Shown one piece after another: positions 8,348 through 16,180 of a DNA stretch of 18,149 nucleotides (the stretch's first letter is position 1; each line of letters begins with the position of its first letter). The position numbers and the translations under genes are program-made. The stretch comes from Burkholderiaceae bacterium. Its GTDB lineage: Bacteria; Pseudomonadota; Gammaproteobacteria; Burkholderiales; Burkholderiaceae_C. The stretch lies in the NCBI GenBank assembly GCA_029864165.1, contig JAOTTZ010000005.1, positions 1-18,149 on the forward strand, given 5' to 3'. The notes under the pieces are model-generated. The model made no database searches and had not been told where the DNA came from. It worked only from the letters and a program-made list of their open reading frames with translations.

Positions 8348-9574
8348 CTATTGGGCATGGCGTTTGCGATATTGATCGAGGAAGCGCGCGACGCGCGTTA
8401 GGGCCTCGCTCAAGTCGTCGGCATTGGGAAGAAACACAATGCGGAAGTGATCGGGTTGCACCCAGTTGAAGCCGGTGCCTTGCACGATCAGCACTTTTTC
8501 TTGGGCCAGCAGCTCGTAGGCCAGATGCTGGTCGTCGTCGACCGGGTATATCTTGGCGTCAAGCCGCGGGAACATGTACAGCGCAGCCTTGGGTTTGACA
8601 ACACTCACGCCGGGAATCTGCGTCAACATGTCGTAGGCGAGGTCGCGTTGCCGGCAAAGCCGGCCGGTGGGCGCCACCAAGTCGTTGATGCTTTGGTAGC
8701 CCCCGAGGGCGGTCTGGATCGCAAGCTGCCCCGGCGTGTTGGAGCACAACCGCATGGAAGCCAGCATGTTCAGCCCTTCGATGTAGTCCTTGGCGGCGCT
8801 CTTTGCGCCCGAGACGACCATCCAGCCGGCGCGGTAGCCGCACGAGCGGTAGTTCTTCGACAGGCCGTTGAGGGTGACGAACAGCACATCATCGGCCAGC
8901 GAAGCCAGGCTGGTGTGCTTGTTGCCGTCGTAGAGCGTCTTGTCGTAGATCTCGTCGGCAAAGACGATCAGGCTGTGCTGGCGCGCCAGTTCGATGATCT
9001 CTAGCAGCAGCGCTTGCGAGTACAGCGCCCCGGTCGGGTTGTTGGGGTTGATGACAACGATGGCACGGGTGGCGGGCGTGATCTTGGCCGCAATGTCGGC
9101 AATGTCGGGGAACCAGTCGGCCTGCTCGTCGCAGAGGTAGTGCACCGGCGTGCCGCCCGAAAGCGCGACCGAAGCCGTCCACAGCGGGTAGTCGGGCGCA
9201 GGCACCAGCACTTCGTCGCCGTCGTTGAGCAGCGCGTTCATGCTCAAGACGATCAACTCGGAGGCACCGTTGCCCAGGTATACGTCGTCTACCGTCACGC
9301 CTTGGACGCGCTGCTCCTGCGTGTATTGAACGATGGCCTTGCGCGGCGCGAACAAGCCTTTGCTGTCGGTGTAGCCCGCCGCATGCGGCAGGTTGCGGAT
9401 CATGTCTTGCACGATTTCATCGGGCGGCTCAAGCCCAAACACTGCCAGGTTGCCGATGTTGAGCTTGATGATCTTGTGGCCCTCTTCCTCCATCTGACGG
9501 GCCTTCTCCAACACCGGTCCACGGATGTCGTAGCACACGTTGGCGAGCTTGACTGATTTGACGATGGGCTTCAA
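8348..9574 (-). CDS. alaA: PLP-dependent aminotransferase, AlaA-like (glutamate-pyruvate)
   Basis: Class I/II aminotransferase of 408 residues. It resembles E. coli AlaA along its length: ENVCYDIRGP-like ANVCYDIRGP at 11-20, VPAPDYPLWTA at 124-134, NPNNPTGA at 176-183, DEIYD at 207-211, and the PLP Lys240 in LNGLSKNYR, at the same number as recalled for AlaA. The expected reaction is pyruvate plus glutamate to alanine plus 2-oxoglutarate. The start is a TTG: the next Met is residue 28, after conserved sequence, and GGGAG lies seven bases upstream (9586-9582). It is the first gene of the minus-strand unit that continues into hom and thrC. The name rests on remembered similarity; substrate range is inferred. 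Confidence 0.9.
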   Translation of the reverse strand: MKPIVKSVKLANVCYDIRGPVLEKARQMEEEGHKIIKLNIGNLAVFGLEPPDEIVQDMIRNLPHAAGYTDSKGLFAPRKAIVQYTQEQRVQGVTVDDVYLGNGASELIVLSMNALLNDGDEVLVPAPDYPLWTASVALSGGTPVHYLCDEQADWFPDIADIAAKITPATRAIVVINPNNPTGALYSQALLLEIIELARQHSLIVFADEIYDKTLYDGNKHTSLASLADDVLFVTLNGLSKNYRSCGYRAGWMVVSGAKSAAKDYIEGLNMLASMRLCSNTPGQLAIQTALGGYQSINDLVAPTGRLCRQRDLAYDMLTQIPGVSVVKPKAALYMFPRLDAKIYPVDDDQHLAYELLAQEKVLIVQGTGFNWVQPDHFRIVFLPNADDLSEALTRVARFLDQYRKRHAQ

Positions 9575-9581
9575 GGACGGT

Positions 9582-9586
9582 CTCCC
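9582..9586 (-). promoter_or_regulatory. Ribosome-binding site supporting the TTG start of alaA
   Basis: The minus strand reads GGGAG, seven bases before the TTG at 9574. It favours the TTG over any internal ATG, which would cut off the conserved N-terminal arm. Confidence 0.65.
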
Positions 9587-9623
9587 AGGGGCTGCGCAAC
9601 GGCGACGGATGCAGCGCTAAACC

Positions 9624-9629
9624 TATAAT
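9624..9629 (+). promoter_or_regulatory. Candidate -10 box (TATAAT) in the alaA / Mth938-like intergenic region
   Basis: A perfect TATAAT stands in the 94-base divergent spacer, in an A/T-rich island (9621-9633) of otherwise GC-rich DNA, and would give a leader of about 33 nt for the plus-strand gene. No good -35 hexamer is visible at 16-18 bases. A second hexamer, TATATT (9657-9662), lies closer to the start. The minus strand of the same island (AATTAT, with TTGGAT about 16 bases upstream) could serve the alaA operon. All of this is inference from sequence. Confidence 0.4.
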
Positions 9630-9668
9630 TTAACCGTTGCTTCCTAATCCAAGCGCTATATTCGCTAC

Positions 9669-10079
9669 TTGAAGCTCCAACCGGACCGCATAGAAGGCGT
9701 CAACGCCGTCACGGCTTTTGTCCCGGGCTCGGTGCGTGTCAACGCCCAGTTCTATACGCATAGCTTGCTGTTGCCCTGGCGAGGCGAGGTACAGGCGTGG
9801 CCGTGTGCGGATTTCTCTGAGCTCACGCCGCAACACTTCGAGCAGCTGCTCGCGCTCACACCCGAGCTGGTGATTTTTGGCAGTGGCCGGCGCTTGCGCT
9901 TTGTCGCACCCAGCTTGCTGCGCGCATTGATCGAGCGGCGTATCGGACTGGAAACCATGGACACCGCTGCCGCCTGCCGCACTTACAACGTCCTGGCCAG
10001 CGAGGGCCGGCAAGTGGTTGCCGCATTGCTGCTGGACGAATCGCCGCCGCCCGCGACACAGCCCACAACCGGTCCGTAA
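9669..10079 (+). CDS. Mth938-like (DUF498/NDUFAF3-type) domain protein
   Basis: Protein of 136 residues. It starts KLQPDR, typical of this family in betaproteobacteria, has the middle strand ELVIFGSGRRLRFV, and ends with the family helix ACRTYNVLASEGRQVVAALLL. The fold is related to the mitochondrial complex I assembly factor NDUFAF3 and archaeal Mth938; the bacterial role is not established. The start is TTG, since the next in-frame start codons lie inside conserved sequence; no Shine-Dalgarno is evident. It is divergent from alaA, and the next gene is a peroxiredoxin after 67 nt. The tail after residue 127 is short and Pro/Thr rich. Confidence 0.82.
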   Translation: MKLQPDRIEGVNAVTAFVPGSVRVNAQFYTHSLLLPWRGEVQAWPCADFSELTPQHFEQLLALTPELVIFGSGRRLRFVAPSLLRALIERRIGLETMDTAAACRTYNVLASEGRQVVAALLLDESPPPATQPTTGP

Positions 10080-10098
10080 GGCCAACGAGTGGCCATCG

Positions 10099-10104
10099 TA
10101 TAAT
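10099..10104 (+). promoter_or_regulatory. Candidate -10 box (TATAAT) upstream of the peroxiredoxin gene
   Basis: A perfect TATAAT lies 42 bases before the peroxiredoxin ATG, in the 67-base gap after the Mth938-like gene. No good -35 hexamer is visible. It suggests that the peroxiredoxin and the following PhoH gene can be transcribed independently. Confidence 0.4.
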
Positions 10105-10146
10105 TTGCGGCTGCGTTCAGAGAGACTCAGGCCCCTAGAATAATTC

Positions 10147-10623
10147 ATGACGCCAGCCCTCAACAAACCCCTTCCGGAATTTGAAGCGCTCGCAACGCGT
10201 GGCGTGAAGTTCACGCCACAGTCCTACCTTGGAAAGACAGTCGTACTGTTTTTTTACCCCAAAGACAATACACCCGGTTGTACCACGGAGGCAACGCAGT
10301 TCCGCGACCAACACAAAGACTTTCTGAAGAATGGGGCGGTAGTGTTCGGCGTGTCGCGCGACAACATGTTGTCGCACGACAAGTTCCAGGAGAGCCTCGA
10401 GTTGCCGTTCGAGCTGATCGCCGACACCGAAGAAAAGCTGTGCCACATGTTCGGTGTGGTCAAAAACAAGATCATGTACGGCAAGAAGGTCAAGGGTATC
10501 GAGCGCAGCACTTTCGTGATAGATGGTGCGGGTGTTTTGCGGGCGCAATGGCGCGGCGTCAAGGTGACCGGCCATGTCGACGAAGTGCTAAAGCAGGTCA
10601 AGGCGATCAAAAAGGCGGGTTGA
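10147..10623 (+). CDS. bcp: Thioredoxin-dependent peroxiredoxin, BCP/PrxQ type
   Basis: Cytoplasmic thiol peroxidase of 158 residues that reduces hydrogen peroxide and organic hydroperoxides. The active-site signature is YPKDNTPGCTTEA, with peroxidatic Cys45, Thr42 and Pro38; the conserved Arg is Arg120 in GIERSTFVID. The position where E. coli BCP has its resolving cysteine (residue 50, five after the peroxidatic one) is Thr here. The only other cysteine is Cys99 in EEKLCHMFG, in a later helix. It may therefore use a different resolving residue or act as a one-cysteine enzyme. It sits between the Mth938-like gene and phoH, on the same strand. Confidence 0.94.
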   Translation: MTPALNKPLPEFEALATRGVKFTPQSYLGKTVVLFFYPKDNTPGCTTEATQFRDQHKDFLKNGAVVFGVSRDNMLSHDKFQESLELPFELIADTEEKLCHMFGVVKNKIMYGKKVKGIERSTFVIDGAGVLRAQWRGVKVTGHVDEVLKQVKAIKKAG

Positions 10624-10693
10624 GAACGCGTGCGCGGTTGGTCCTGTACACCTGAGCGCCGCACGGATTATCTTGCGGCCCGGTAAACCTGGC

Positions 10694-12346
10694 ATGCCCT
10701 TGCCCAAACCACCCCTCAAGCGCGCCTCGATCCTCCGCCCGGCCGACATTGCGGCCCAGGCCGCCATCAAGCCCGCCAAGCGGCCGCCGTCTATCACCGC
10801 CAGCGAGCAGCGTGTATTACCATTGGTCGATCTGTATGACGCGCGCGGTGTGCGTGCTGATCCAGTCGTGGCTGCGACAGCGTCGGATACCTCATACGCG
10901 CCCAGGTCGGCCGCTGGGCCCAAGCCCAAAGAGTCGCACAGCGACGGTTCGAGCAAGCTGTTCGTTCTGGACACCAACGTGCTGATGCACGATCCGATGT
11001 CTTTGTTCAGCTTTGAGGAACACGACGTTTATCTGCCGATGGTCACGCTCGAGGAGCTTGACGACCACAAGAAAGGCACGAGCGAAGTGGCGCGCAACGC
11101 GCGCCAGGTCAGCCGTGACCTGGATGCGCTGGCCGCGTCCTTGCCGCGTGCGGGCGCGGTCGAAATTGCCGAGGGCCTGCCGCTGGCGCGAACAGGGCAC
11201 CGCGAAGCCGGCGGCAAGCTGTTTTTTCAGACCACGCCGCTGATTGCAACGTTGCACAGCGCGCTGCCTGCGGGCAAGACAGACAACCAAATCCTCGGCG
11301 TGGTGCACGCATTGCGCGAGCAGCATGCCGGGCGCAATGTGGTGCTGGTGTCCAAAGACATCAACATGCGCATCAAGGCGCGCGCCCTGGGCCTGCAAAC
11401 CGAAGACTACTTTAACGACAAGACGCTAGACGACGGCGATCTGCTCTACACCGGGGTGCTCCGGCTTGCGGACGATTTTTGGAGTCGCCATGGCAAGTCC
11501 ATGGAAAGTTGGAACCAGGGTGGCTTGACGTATTACCGCATCGGTGGTCCGCTGGTGCCTGGGCTGTTGGTCAACCAGTTCGTGTACCTGGAGTCACCGG
11601 GTGCTGCGCCGCTGTATGCCAGAGTGATTGAAATCACGGGCAAGACGGCTGTGCTGCGCACGCTCAAGGAGTACACCAACACGAGGAACGCGGTGTGGGG
11701 CGTGACGGCCCGCAACCGCGAGCAAAACTTTGCGCTCAACCTGTTGATGGACCCCGAGTGCGACCTTGTCATCCTCACAGGAACCGCGGGCACTGGCAAG
11801 ACGTTGTTGACGCTGGCCGCCGGTCTTGCGCAGGTGATGGATGACCGCCGCTACACTGAGATCATGGTCACCCGCGTGACGGTGCCGGTCGGTGAGGACA
11901 TCGGCTACCTGCCCGGCAACGAAGAAGAGAAGATGAGCCCTTGGATGGGCGCGCTCGATGACAACCTGGAAGTGTTGGCCAAAGGCGATAGTAGTGCCGG
12001 TGAATGGGGGCGAGCCGCCACCAACGAGCTGGTGCGCAGCAAGATCAAGATCAAAAGCATGGCGTTCATGCGCGGCCGCACTTTTCTCAACAAGTTCGTT
12101 CTCATCGACGAAGCGCAAAATCTCACGCCCAAACAAATCAAAACGCTTTTCACCCGCGCTGGGCCGGGCACCAAGATTGTTTGCCTGGGTAATCTGGCGC
12201 AGATCGACACGCCTTATTTGACCGAGGGCAGCTCCGGACTGACTTTTGCCGTCGACCGCTTCAAAGGTTGGCCGCACGGCGGGCACGTGATGCTGGCGCG
12301 CGGCGAACGTTCGCGCTTGGCCGATTACGCCTCGGATGTGTTGTAG
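10694..12346 (+). CDS. PIN-PhoH fusion ATPase (putative RNase/RNA helicase)
   Basis: Two-domain protein of 550 residues. After a disordered-looking basic and Pro/Ala-rich leader (1-90), a PIN nuclease domain begins with VLDTNVLMHDP; the likely acidic metal-binding residues are Asp93, Glu121, Asp197 and Asp222. A linker with a small beta-rich segment (about 275-345) leads to a PhoH ATPase domain with Walker A GTAGTGKT at 363-370 and Walker B FVLIDEAQN at 468-476. The architecture is that of mycobacterial PhoH2, reported to be an RNA helicase/RNase; the role here is inferred. The frame opens with a TTG at 10673, but the ATG at 10694 (MPLPKPP) is the more family-like start. It follows the peroxiredoxin gene by 70 nt. 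No antitoxin-like small gene lies next to it. Confidence 0.92.
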   Translation: MPLPKPPLKRASILRPADIAAQAAIKPAKRPPSITASEQRVLPLVDLYDARGVRADPVVAATASDTSYAPRSAAGPKPKESHSDGSSKLFVLDTNVLMHDPMSLFSFEEHDVYLPMVTLEELDDHKKGTSEVARNARQVSRDLDALAASLPRAGAVEIAEGLPLARTGHREAGGKLFFQTTPLIATLHSALPAGKTDNQILGVVHALREQHAGRNVVLVSKDINMRIKARALGLQTEDYFNDKTLDDGDLLYTGVLRLADDFWSRHGKSMESWNQGGLTYYRIGGPLVPGLLVNQFVYLESPGAAPLYARVIEITGKTAVLRTLKEYTNTRNAVWGVTARNREQNFALNLLMDPECDLVILTGTAGTGKTLLTLAAGLAQVMDDRRYTEIMVTRVTVPVGEDIGYLPGNEEEKMSPWMGALDDNLEVLAKGDSSAGEWGRAATNELVRSKIKIKSMAFMRGRTFLNKFVLIDEAQNLTPKQIKTLFTRAGPGTKIVCLGNLAQIDTPYLTEGSSGLTFAVDRFKGWPHGGHVMLARGERSRLADYASDVL

Positions 12347-12418
12347 CCATCGCGGTGGTGCGCGGTGGCTCAGCCGTGGCGGCCGCGAAGGCGGGCTGGG
12401 CTATTCAACCGCGGGGAG

Positions 12419-12438
12419 TGTCCACACCAAGCTGGACA
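12419..12438. terminator. Possible stem-loop between phoH and rmuC
   Basis: TGTCCA (12419-12424) can pair with TGGACA (12433-12438) over an eight-base loop, in the 94-base gap between convergent genes and immediately after the rmuC stop. No T-tract follows on the plus strand and only three T on the minus side, so terminator function is tentative. Confidence 0.3.
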
Positions 12439-12440
12439 AA

Positions 12441-13721
12441 CTATTCAGCCGCAGCCTCGTCGGCACCCGGCAGCAACTCGCCGGCTTGCGCTGGCGGCAA
12501 GGCCTCGACGTTCTTCAACGTCCGCGTCATGACATTGGTGCGCGTCTGCGCTTCGTCTATGGTGTCCGAGGCTTCCCTGAGCTTCTTCTTGGTTTTCGCC
12601 AGCACGTCACCAAACTTACCGAACTCGGTCTTCACGGCGCCCAGCACTTCCCACACTTCGGAGGAACGCTGCTCCAGCGCCAAGGTGCGAAAGCCCATTT
12701 GCAGGCTGTTCAGCGTCGCCAGCAGGGTGGTGGGGCCCGTCAACATCACCTTGTGCTCGCGCTGCATAGCTTCCACCAGACCGGGCCGGCGCAAGGCTTC
12801 AGCGTACAGCCCCTCGGTGGGAACGAACAGGATGCCAAAGTCCGTCGTGTGCGGCGGCGCAACGTACTTCTCGCGGATGGCGCGCGCCTCAATGCGCAGG
12901 CGGGTCTCGATCGCCTTGCCCGAGGCCTCAACAGCCTCCCGGTCGGCGCGCTCCTGCGCGTCCAGCAACCGCTCGTAGTCTTCGCGCGGGAATTTGGCGT
13001 CGATGGGCAACCACAGCGGCGCACCGTCGGCGCGCCGGCCGGGCAGGCGTATGGCATATTCCACCCGTGCGCCGCTGCCCGGCACTGTCTCAACGTTGGC
13101 AGCGTATTGCTCAGGAGTGAACACTTGCTCCAAAAGGCCCGCCAACTGCACTTCGCCAAAAACGCCACGCGTCTTCACGTTGGTCAACACGCGGTTGAGC
13201 GAGCCCACGTCCTTGGCCAGCAGCTGCATCTCGCCCAGACCCTTGTGCACTTGCTCCAACCTGTCGGCCACCTGTTTGAAGCTCTCGCCGAGGCGAGCCT
13301 CCAGCGTGGCGTGCAGTTTCTCGTCCACGGTCGCGCGCATCTGGTCGAGCTTTTTCTCGTTGTCGGCCTGTAACGCGCTCAGCCGCTGCTCAACCGTGTT
13401 GCGTACTTCCAGCAGCCGCCGCTCATTGGCTTCGGACAGCAAGCGCAACTGCTCGTTTTGCGTGCGCGCCAGGTCACCCGCCTGCGCCAGCAGGGTCTGC
13501 TGAAAAACAGCCAAGACTTGGCCAATTTCTTGGCGTGTGCCGCTGCCACTGCGCGCGACTTCGTCGCGCAGTTCGCGCTCCAAGCGCTCGCTGCTGGTCG
13601 ATACCACGCGCTGCACAGCCTCGCCCAGGGCATCCGAGGGGCGCTGGCGCGCCAGCAGCCACAACAACAGCCCCGCGTTGACTGCCAGGGTGCCCAGGAT
13701 CAGCCAGTCGGACCAATTCAT
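12441..13721 (-). CDS. rmuC: RmuC family DNA recombination protein
   Basis: Protein of 426 residues with one N-terminal membrane helix (about 7-24), a long coiled-coil region (about 30-165) and the RmuC domain, which has a restriction-endonuclease-like fold. Landmarks are RGVFGE (185-190), LPIDAKFPREDY (238-249) with the putative nuclease residues Asp241 and Lys243, and FVPTEGLYAEAL (299-310). In E. coli RmuC limits inversions at short inverted repeats and has more recently been linked to phage/plasmid defence and DNA-end processing. The gene is 42 nt downstream of murB on the same strand. The C-terminus is Ala/Glu rich. Identity is secure; the cellular role is inferred from the family. Confidence 0.93.
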   Translation of the reverse strand: MNWSDWLILGTLAVNAGLLLWLLARQRPSDALGEAVQRVVSTSSERLERELRDEVARSGSGTRQEIGQVLAVFQQTLLAQAGDLARTQNEQLRLLSEANERRLLEVRNTVEQRLSALQADNEKKLDQMRATVDEKLHATLEARLGESFKQVADRLEQVHKGLGEMQLLAKDVGSLNRVLTNVKTRGVFGEVQLAGLLEQVFTPEQYAANVETVPGSGARVEYAIRLPGRRADGAPLWLPIDAKFPREDYERLLDAQERADREAVEASGKAIETRLRIEARAIREKYVAPPHTTDFGILFVPTEGLYAEALRRPGLVEAMQREHKVMLTGPTTLLATLNSLQMGFRTLALEQRSSEVWEVLGAVKTEFGKFGDVLAKTKKKLREASDTIDEAQTRTNVMTRTLKNVEALPPAQAGELLPGADEAAAE

Positions 13722-13763
13722 GCCGTGACGAGGGCTAAAGCGCGGGCGGGGTCGCGGCGCATT

Positions 13764-14780
13764 TCAAAGCACTACCGGCTCGGGTTCGAGCCGGATGCCA
13801 AATCGCCCGTAGACACTTTCCTGAATAGCGCGCGCCAGCGTCACCACTTCGGCCCCGCTCGCGCCGCCTTGATTGACGAGTACCAACGCGTGTTTGTCGT
13901 ATACGCTGGCGCGGCCTATGCTTTTGCCCTTCCAGCCACACGCGGCGATCAGCCAGCCGGCCGCGAGTTTGACCGTACCGTCGGGCAAGGGGTAGTGCAC
14001 GATTTCAGGATCGCGGCCAATAATATCGTTGCATTGGTGTTGACTCACGACCGGGTTCTTGAAGAAGCTACCGACGTTGGCCACCCGCGCTGGGTCAGGC
14101 AGCTTGGCACGACGGATGGCGCAAACCCAGTCGAACACCTGCTGCGCGCTGGGCGCAGCAATGCCGGTCTGCGCCACGCGGCGCTCGAGTTCCACGTAAC
14201 CCAGCACGGAGCGCCACGGACGAGGCAGGCGGAAACGGACTCGAACGATCACGCTTTTCCCCGCCAGTGCACCCTTGAACACGCTGTTGCGATAACCGAA
14301 ACGGCACATCGCCGCCGTCAAGGTGACGGTGCGGCCGGTCATCAGATCCACCGCATCGAGCGATTCGAAGCGGTCTTGCAGTTCCACGCCATAGGCGCCG
14401 ATGTTTTGCACCGGCGCGGCGCCGACGGTGCCGGGGATCAGCGCCAGGTTCTCGAGCCCTGGCCAGCCCTGTGCTAATGTCCAGGCAACGAATTCGGGCC
14501 AAGGTTCACCGGCGCCGGCCTCAACAATGTAGGCGCGGGGCTGCTCCTCGACCAAGCGGCGGCCCTTGAGTTCGACCTTGAGTACCAACGGCTGCACGTC
14601 GCGCGTGAGGACAATATTGCTGCCGCCGCCAAGGATGAACTTGCTTGCCGTGCCAAATTTGGGGTGGTTTACCACCGCACGCACATCGGCTTCGCCAGTA
14701 ATGCGGATCAGCGTGCGCGCAACGGCGGGCAGCGCAAAGGTGTTGTAGGGTTGCAGGCTAACCGCAGCCTCGATTTGCAT
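13764..14780 (-). CDS. murB: UDP-N-acetylmuramate dehydrogenase (type I MurB)
   Basis: FAD enzyme that reduces UDP-GlcNAc-enolpyruvate to UDP-MurNAc, the second committed step of peptidoglycan synthesis. From the ATG at 14780 it has 338 residues, as for E. coli-type MurB. FAD-binding motifs are [10 protein letters not shown] (49-58) and [17 protein letters not shown] (115-131). FGYRNSVFK contains Arg164, GSFFKNPVV contains the catalytic Ser238, and a C-terminal LEPEP carries the expected Glu. A GTG at 14807 would add nine residues but would run further into the intergenic space. The ATG overlaps the complement of an ATG used by no likely gene. Divergent from yajQ by 70 nt; rmuC follows. Confidence 0.96.
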   Translation of the reverse strand: MQIEAAVSLQPYNTFALPAVARTLIRITGEADVRAVVNHPKFGTASKFILGGGSNIVLTRDVQPLVLKVELKGRRLVEEQPRAYIVEAGAGEPWPEFVAWTLAQGWPGLENLALIPGTVGAAPVQNIGAYGVELQDRFESLDAVDLMTGRTVTLTAAMCRFGYRNSVFKGALAGKSVIVRVRFRLPRPWRSVLGYVELERRVAQTGIAAPSAQQVFDWVCAIRRAKLPDPARVANVGSFFKNPVVSQHQCNDIIGRDPEIVHYPLPDGTVKLAAGWLIAACGWKGKSIGRASVYDKHALVLVNQGGASGAEVVTLARAIQESVYGRFGIRLEPEPVVL

Positions 14781-14850
14781 GGCAGAATTTTCACCGATAA
14801 GAATCACCCAGCACCCGCGTTCAGCGCCTCAGACGTACACTGCAGACACC

Positions 14851-15339
14851 GTGCCCAGCTTCGACGCCGTCATTGACCCTAACTTGGTGGAGCTTCGCAA
14901 TGCCATTGAGCAAAGCAGCAGGGAAATCGGCACGCGTTTCGACTTTAAAGGCACTTCGGCGCGCATCGAGCACAAGGAGTATGAAATCACTCTCTACGCC
15001 GACAGCGATTTCCAGATTGCGCAAATTACGGATATTCTGCGCGCTAAATTGGCCAAGCGCAGCGTCGATGTGCGCTACATTGATACTAGCGCAAAGGTGG
15101 AAAGAATCGGTGGCGATAAGGTCAAGCAGGTACTGCGGGTCAAGAGCGGCGTCGAAAGCGATATCGCCAAGAAGATGCAAACGCTGATCAAGCAAAGCAA
15201 AATGAAGGTTCAGTCGACCATTCAAGGTGACAGCGTGCGCGTCAGCGGCGCCAAGCGCGATGACTTGCAAGCTGCCATTGCGCTCTTGCGCAAGGAACTG
15301 GCCGAAGTACCGTTGTCTTTCAATAACTTTCGGGATTGA
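14851..15339 (+). CDS. yajQ: YajQ family nucleotide-binding protein
   Basis: Small cytoplasmic protein of 162 residues with two ferredoxin-like halves. The N-terminus [18 protein letters not shown] lines up with the family start MPSFD only if the GTG at 14851 is the initiator; an ATG at 14779 lies in frame but would add 24 residues not found in the family. Further landmarks are RFDFKGT (about 30), [32 protein letters not shown] and the C-terminal PLSFNNFRD. Members bind nucleotides or RNA, and in Xanthomonas a YajQ protein binds cyclic di-GMP and acts in virulence regulation. The target here is unknown. It is divergent from murB and the next gene begins 2 nt after its stop. Confidence 0.93.
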   Translation: MPSFDAVIDPNLVELRNAIEQSSREIGTRFDFKGTSARIEHKEYEITLYADSDFQIAQITDILRAKLAKRSVDVRYIDTSAKVERIGGDKVKQVLRVKSGVESDIAKKMQTLIKQSKMKVQSTIQGDSVRVSGAKRDDLQAAIALLRKELAEVPLSFNNFRD

Positions 15340-15341
15340 GC

Positions 15342-15980
15342 ATGCGCGCCCTTTACACCACTACCGCGCTGCTGTTCGCAGGCAGTGTTGCGGCACAAAG
15401 CGTTTCGATGAGTGGCAGCATGGGCAACAAGGCGCTGCTCATCATCGACGGCGGCGCACCGCGCGCCGTTGCTGCCGGTAACACGGTCGATGGGGTAAAG
15501 GTGATCAGCGTCGCGGGCAGTCGGGCGGAAGTTGAAATCGACGGTAAGCGCCAGACTTTGCAGATCGGGGACGCGCCGGTCAGCGTGAGTGGATTGATGC
15601 AAGGCGCTGGCGCCCGCCAGATCGTGTTGACAGCCAGCTCCGGTGGGCACTTTGTCAGCAGCGGCTCGATCAACGGGCGGGCAGTCCAATTCATGGTTGA
15701 CACCGGAGCTACCAGCGTCGCGCTGAGCCAGGCTGAGGCCGAGCGTATTGGTCTTGACTACAAAAAGGGTCCGCGCGGCCTAATGAACACTGCGAACGGC
15801 CAAGTACCTGTGCACTACATCGCGCTGGCCATGGTGCGCTTGGGTGAGGTGGAGGTTTACAACGTCGAGGCGGCGGTTTTGCCAGCACAAATGGAGAACG
15901 TGCTGCTGGGCAACAGCTTTTTGTCGCGCTTTCAGATGAAGCGAGAGAACGACCGCATGACCTTGGACCGACGGTTCTGA
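15342..15980 (+). CDS. Secreted retropepsin-like aspartic protease (TIGR02281-type)
   Basis: Protein of 212 residues with a signal peptide ending about residue 18 (GSVAA before QS), so it is probably periplasmic. A region at 20-90 looks like small beta-rich repeats (GNKALLIIDGG, VEIDGKRQTLQIG). The protease half contains the single catalytic triad FMVDTGATSVALS with Asp120, followed by MNTANGQVPVHY and the hydrophobic VLLGNSFLSRF near the C-terminus, as in clan AA proteases that dimerise to form the active site. The start at ATG 15342 is preferred; a TTG at 15336 would overlap the yajQ stop and add two residues. Substrate unknown. Co-transcription with yajQ is likely from the spacing. Confidence 0.87.
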   Translation: MRALYTTTALLFAGSVAAQSVSMSGSMGNKALLIIDGGAPRAVAAGNTVDGVKVISVAGSRAEVEIDGKRQTLQIGDAPVSVSGLMQGAGARQIVLTASSGGHFVSSGSINGRAVQFMVDTGATSVALSQAEAERIGLDYKKGPRGLMNTANGQVPVHYIALAMVRLGEVEVYNVEAAVLPAQMENVLLGNSFLSRFQMKRENDRMTLDRRF

Positions 15981-15996
15981 CTGCGGCGCGGCGCAG
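15981..15996 (+). terminator. Small GC hairpin after the protease gene
   Basis: CTGCG (15981-15985) and CGCAG (15992-15996) flank a six-base loop directly after the TGA, and a second small hairpin (GTAAG/CTTAC, 16002-16018) follows. There is no T-tract. The rest of the 200-base gap up to 16180 shows no open frame, convincing promoter or repeat that I can support. Confidence 0.25.
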
Positions 15997-16180
15997 TAGT
16001 AGTAAGCGCGAGCCTTACCAAACGACTCGGGCAGCTTGTCAGACAGAGGACTTAGAACTGTGAATAATCTCGTCCTAAATTGCGACCATCAGGCGATAAA
16101 CGCTAAAGACAAGCCGCAGCGCAGCGTGCACCCTGGCGCGAGACGGTCTTGTTCACGGACCCGCACTTAGAAGGCACCGC

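Noticed and set aside
12268..13373. Plus-strand open frames of 236 and 345 codons opposite rmuC.
   Set aside because: Shadow frames of rmuC: low-complexity, no family features, and they start inside phoH.
13458..14477. Plus-strand open frame of 339 codons opposite rmuC and murB.
   Set aside because: It spans the antisense of two secure genes and lacks a recognisable domain.
16036..16109. Promoter-like hexamers upstream of the receiver-like gene (TTGTCA at 16036; TTGCGA at 16080 with TAAAGA).
   Set aside because: Spacing or -10 matches are poor (TAAAGA matches three of six), so no promoter is called.
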